A stretch of DNA of 10,301 bases from Sphingomonadales bacterium. GTDB taxonomy: Bacteria; Pseudomonadota; Alphaproteobacteria; Sphingomonadales; Sphingomonadaceae. The stretch is from the NCBI GenBank assembly GCA_018067055.1, contig JAGPVK010000116.1, positions 1 through 10,301 of the forward strand, given 5' to 3'. Position numbers and translations under genes: made by a program. The first letter of the stretch is position 1; each line of letters begins with the position of its first letter. Positions 8,126 through 10,301 of this stretch are shown here, piece after piece. The notes under the pieces are model-generated. The model made no database searches. It saw nothing but the letters and a program-made list of their open reading frames with translations, and had not been told where the DNA came from.

Positions 8126-9013
8126 TCATCCCTGCTTCTTGTTCGCAGCGGCCATCGATTTCGCATCCATACCGCCAAGATTATTGCTATTCACCAGATC
8201 GCTTTGCGCGTGCGCGAAATGGTGCATGTGAAATACCGCATCCATCGCAGTGCGCTTGCCGCGCAGATCCTCAACATGATTGAGCGCCTGCTTGGTCAGC
8301 CAATTGCCAAGCCGGTCTCTGCTGGCCAATTCATCTGCAATCGCCTTGACGTCGGCCATCAATGTTTCCCGTGTCGACAAACGGTTTACCATGCCGAAAT
8401 TATAGGCGCGCTCGGCCGACATCCGTTCGCCCAGCAATATGAATTCTTTGGCTATGCGCGGTGGAAGTTCGAACCCATGGGCGAAATATTCAACGCCAGG
8501 TATTCCCATCCGGTTGACCGGGTCCTGGAAAAAGGCATCATCGGTCGCAACGATTAGGTCGCATACCCACGCGAGCATTAGCCCGCCGGCAATGCAGGCC
8601 CCCTGTACAGCGGCAATCGTGGGTTTCGGTATATCCCGCCAGCGCCGACACATGCCGAGATAGACTTCCTGCTCTCTTGTATAGAGCAGCTCGGCCCCCG
8701 GCTTGTTTACATGGTCGGGAAATAGATGGCGCCGAGCCCAACTGGCACCCAGGTCACGACCCGGCGTACCGATATCATGCCCGGCCGAAAAATGCTTGCC
8801 TTCACCACGCAGCACAATGACACGGATCGCGTCATCATCGACCGCACGCCGGAAGGCGTCGTCCAGAGCGTAGGTCATCTGGTTATTCTGCGCATTGCTG
8901 TATTTCGGGCGGTCCATGATGATATGGGCGACCGCACCATCTTGTTCATAGCGGACCGGCTGATCCGTTTCATAAACATGAGACGCTGGATAAGGTTCAA
9001 CTAGGTCGCTCAT
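8126..9013 (-). CDS. Crotonase-fold (enoyl-CoA hydratase/isomerase family) protein lacking the usual hydratase glutamates
   Basis: This 295-residue crotonase family protein has an oxyanion-hole segment HFSAGHD (74-80), IPKPTIAAVQGACIAGG (128-144) and a second-half motif DPVNRMGIPG (164-173). In standard enoyl-CoA hydratase the two catalytic Glu lie in GGGCELA and in xPE; here the matching positions look like Met146 and Val166. A simple hydratase is therefore doubtful, and hydrolase, isomerase or retro-Claisen activity is possible. It is longer than EchA20 (about 247 residues) and does not resemble it closely. The protein has an extra N-terminal segment (1-20) and a polar C-terminal tail. ATG 9013 has a strong ribosome site AAAGGAG (complement of 9020-9026), six bases upstream. 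First gene of the minus operon, so the substrate is probably a steroid-ring CoA ester. Confidence 0.88.
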   Translation of the reverse strand: MSDLVEPYPASHVYETDQPVRYEQDGAVAHIIMDRPKYSNAQNNQMTYALDDAFRRAVDDDAIRVIVLRGEGKHFSAGHDIGTPGRDLGASWARRHLFPDHVNKPGAELLYTREQEVYLGMCRRWRDIPKPTIAAVQGACIAGGLMLAWVCDLIVATDDAFFQDPVNRMGIPGVEYFAHGFELPPRIAKEFILLGERMSAERAYNFGMVNRLSTRETLMADVKAIADELASRDRLGNWLTKQALNHVEDLRGKRTAMDAVFHMHHFAHAQSDLVNSNNLGGMDAKSMAAANKKQG

Positions 9014-9043
9014 GGGGCACTCCTTTGGGCATTAAGAATAAGG

Positions 9044-9060
9044 CGACAGACCGGTCGTCG
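9044..9060. promoter_or_regulatory. Candidate operator at the minus-operon promoter
   Basis: The perfect 8-bp palindrome GACCGGTC (9049-9056) is flanked by CGAC (9044-9047) and GTCG (9057-9060), giving a near-complete inverted repeat with one extra A. It lies 31-47 bp upstream of the crotonase ATG, just upstream of a possible -10 box, where a repressor would block transcription. The role is inferred from position and symmetry only. Confidence 0.35.
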
Positions 9061-9151
9061 GTAGTCAGCATGAGAAGAAACTCCCATCGCGTAAGCCCAT
9101 GCTTGGATGGTAAAGCCAAAACAGCCCCCGGCGTACCCTCAAATGGTGACA

Positions 9152-9171
9152 TTCGAAGCGATCGAATCGAA
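9152..9171. promoter_or_regulatory. Candidate TetR-type operator (20-bp interrupted palindrome)
   Basis: The pattern is TTCGA-NN-CGATCG-NN-TCGAA: arms at 9152-9156 and 9167-9171 around a central CGATCG at 9159-9164. Only the two dinucleotides (AG and AA) break the symmetry. Length and form suit a TetR-family dimer site. It lies 139 bp before the crotonase start and 304 bp before the tetR start, in the shared regulatory region. Binding is inferred, not shown. Confidence 0.4.
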
Positions 9172-9450
9172 ATGGTTGCGGCTTAGCTCTTGCCTGCGAA
9201 CTTGATGGTCATCCAAACCCACGCCGGAGTCCATGGATGTGCCTACATCACTGATCGGAATTGCCAGTACGCATCGCGACCCAAATTCCTCTGGGAATGT
9301 CCCAATCAGCTGCGGATGCAATGGATGTCGATGAACATGATCAGGCAATGTTCCATTTTCCATGTTGGAGTTTTCCGTTGAAGGCGCTTGATCTTTTCAG
9401 CAAACTTGCTCTTTAGGGCCAAGGAGATCAGACCTTCCCGGCTGTCGCTG

Positions 9451-9461
9451 CAAGGGTCTTG
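9451..9461. promoter_or_regulatory. Inverted repeat CAAG-GGT-CTTG just upstream of tetR
   Basis: CAAG (9451-9454) and CTTG (9458-9461) form a short inverted repeat ending 13 bases before the tetR ATG. The mycobacterial KstR2 box has, as I recall it, the same CAAG/CTTG half-sites but with 2 bases between them; here there are 3. It may be an autoregulatory site or chance. Confidence 0.25.
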
Positions 9462-9474
9462 TGAATTTACCGCT

Positions 9475-10137
9475 ATGAAGAAAAATATCAGCAAACGACA
9501 CGACTCGAGAAGTGAAGCCACCCGTGTGGCGCTGATCGAAGCTGCGGAATCCCTGTTCGCAGAACATGGTTTCGAGGCCGTTTCAATGCGCCAGATCGGC
9601 TTGGCCATCGGATCCGGAAATAATACGGTCGTCACATATCATTTCGGCACAAAGGACGCCTTCATTCAGGCAATTTATATGCATCGCCTTCCTGCAATTG
9701 ATGCTCGCCGGCGAGAGCTTCTGGCGGAGGCTGACGCTGAGGGCAAAGGAGACGATCTTGCGCGTCTTTTGAGAATATTTTTCCTGCCCTTTTTCGAGCA
9801 GACCGATGGCCACGGCCGTCACAGCTATGGCAGGCTGCTTTGCGAGATGCTTCGCGATGGCAGAGGCCCGACGCGCGAATTGCTCGATGATCCAGAGCCG
9901 GCAACCGGCCTGGTATTGCATCGTATCCGCTCGAAACTGTCAGTGGGTGATGGCCACGCCCTCAGGATTCGCCTCCACATGATGGCTGCGATCATTCTCG
10001 AATCTCTACGACTGATTGACAGCGCCGGGAAAGAAGAATTCGGAAAATATTCCGATTTGGCGATCTTTGATGAAGCTCTAGCAATGATTCTTGCGATACT
10101 CACCGCACCATATCGCGAAGTCGACGAGAGAGACTAG
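9475..10137 (+). CDS. TetR-family transcriptional regulator, likely regulator of the flanking catabolic operons
   Basis: This 220-residue protein has a typical TetR N-terminal DNA-binding domain. Helix 1 is ATRVALIEAAESLFAEHGFEAVSM (15-38) and the helix-turn-helix covers about 37-57, ending in TVVTYHFGTKDAFIQAI at 51-67. The rest (about 80-215) is the variable helical ligand-binding and dimer domain, with hydrophobic helices at 96-107 and 164-181. Such proteins usually repress nearby genes until a ligand binds, and in mycobacteria the HIP genes are controlled by a TetR protein, KstR2, with HIP-CoA as ligand. I cannot claim orthology to KstR2. It is divergent from the minus operon across a 461-bp region with candidate operators. 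ATG 9475 has no clear ribosome site; the frame stays open back to TTG 9388, so the start is uncertain. Its stop overlaps the end of a minus-strand frame. Confidence 0.88.
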   Translation: MKKNISKRHDSRSEATRVALIEAAESLFAEHGFEAVSMRQIGLAIGSGNNTVVTYHFGTKDAFIQAIYMHRLPAIDARRRELLAEADAEGKGDDLARLLRIFFLPFFEQTDGHGRHSYGRLLCEMLRDGRGPTRELLDDPEPATGLVLHRIRSKLSVGDGHALRIRLHMMAAIILESLRLIDSAGKEEFGKYSDLAIFDEALAMILAILTAPYREVDERD

Positions 10138-10301
10138 CTTCTTTCAATAAAAATACTAACGACCCTACTACCGTCTCGCACACGATAGACTGACAGACTT
10201 TGACCGCCCGCAAGGCTTTGGCTCATTCCGTACAGCAGGCGAGAATGGTCGCGTGCGATACCTAAGGCCGCAGCACGCACATTTTCAAAATTGAAAAGTG
10301 G
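10134..10301 (-). CDS. Possible 3' end of an unknown minus-strand gene, running off the window
   Basis: On the minus strand one frame is open from the right edge for 55 codons to a TAG at 10136-10134. The other two minus frames stop within the first 40 bases or so. The peptide contains ARDHSRLLYGMSQSLAGG (20-37) and ends in SIFIERS. I do not recognise it. Its third-position base use is less GC-rich than its neighbours, so it could be chance. If real, it is convergent with tetR and its stop lies directly against the tetR stop (TAG 10135-10137), overlapping by 3 bases. Confidence 0.35.
   Translation of the reverse strand, partial: PLFNFENVRAAALGIARDHSRLLYGMSQSLAGGQSLSVYRVRDGSRVVSIFIERS
10282..10297. 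repeat. AT-rich inverted repeat at the right edge
   Basis: TTTTCAA (10282-10288) and TTGAAAA (10291-10297) are perfect 7-bp arms around AA. The two-base centre is too short for a normal terminator loop and there is no GC-rich stem, so a protein-binding site or chance is more likely. It lies within the possible partial minus-strand frame. Confidence 0.35.

Larger units (their letters stand above)
9014..9474. other. Divergent intergenic region between the crotonase gene and tetR; no gene supported
   Basis: This 461-bp interval should hold the promoters for the minus operon and for tetR. On the minus strand TATTCT (complement of 9035-9040) could be a -10 box, but no good -35 is seen. Three inverted repeats are listed separately. 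Short open frames exist on both strands between 9139 and 9381 (63-74 codons), but none has a ribosome site or recognisable product. The stretch 9172-9400 could be an eroded gene or only non-coding DNA; I cannot tell. The tetR frame is open upstream to TTG 9388. Confidence 0.6.

Noticed and set aside
7487..8557. Long plus-strand open frame (356 codons) antisense to ipdC and the crotonase gene
   Set aside because: Both genes opposite have full family motifs, ribosome sites and tight junctions. The antisense product is rich in His, Arg and Gln with no recognisable motif, as expected for a GC-rich shadow frame.

Overview
The window is a catabolic gene cluster from a Gram-negative bacterium, most likely an alphaproteobacterium of the sphingomonad type. 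That placement is inferred from the moderately GC-rich coding sequence, the tightly packed operons and the protein style; no rRNA or other marker is present. Read against remembered family sequences, the genes match the set that breaks down the last two steroid rings (C and D). That route runs through HIP, 3aα-H-4α(3'-propanoate)-7aβ-methylhexahydro-1,5-indanedione, and is best known from the KstR2 regulon of Mycobacterium tuberculosis and the Scd genes of Comamonas.

Layout. A plus-strand operon fills 1-4034: a 5'-truncated short-chain dehydrogenase (Rv3548c-like), two acyl-CoA dehydrogenases whose genes overlap (the second FadE30-like), an IpdF-like short-chain dehydrogenase, and a MaoC-type hydratase whose GTG start overlaps the ipdF stop. 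A minus-strand operon runs towards it from 9013 to 4222: a crotonase-fold protein, an IpdC-like flavoprotein of the nitronate monooxygenase family, a thiolase, and a FadD3-like acyl-CoA synthetase. The two operons converge on a 187-bp spacer at 4035-4221 with no strong terminator. A 461-bp gap (9014-9474) with several inverted repeats separates the minus operon from a divergent TetR-family regulator (9475-10137). After it, a minus-strand open frame runs off the right edge and overlaps the tetR stop.

How the genes fit together (inference from family knowledge). FadD3 would make HIP-CoA. The acyl-CoA dehydrogenases would desaturate the propionyl side chain, the MaoC hydratase would add water, the first short-chain dehydrogenase would oxidise the hydroxyl, and the thiolase would release acetyl-CoA. 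IpdC and IpdF would then prepare the bicyclic CoA ester for ring opening. The ring-opening enzymes EchA20 and IpdAB are not recognisable here; they may lie outside the window, or the non-canonical crotonase may have a hydrolytic role. The TetR protein is the obvious candidate regulator.

I do not see a new kind of system. The points most worth checking are the complementary motifs of the acyl-CoA dehydrogenase pair, the crotonase without the usual hydratase glutamates, and the candidate operators between 9014 and 9474.
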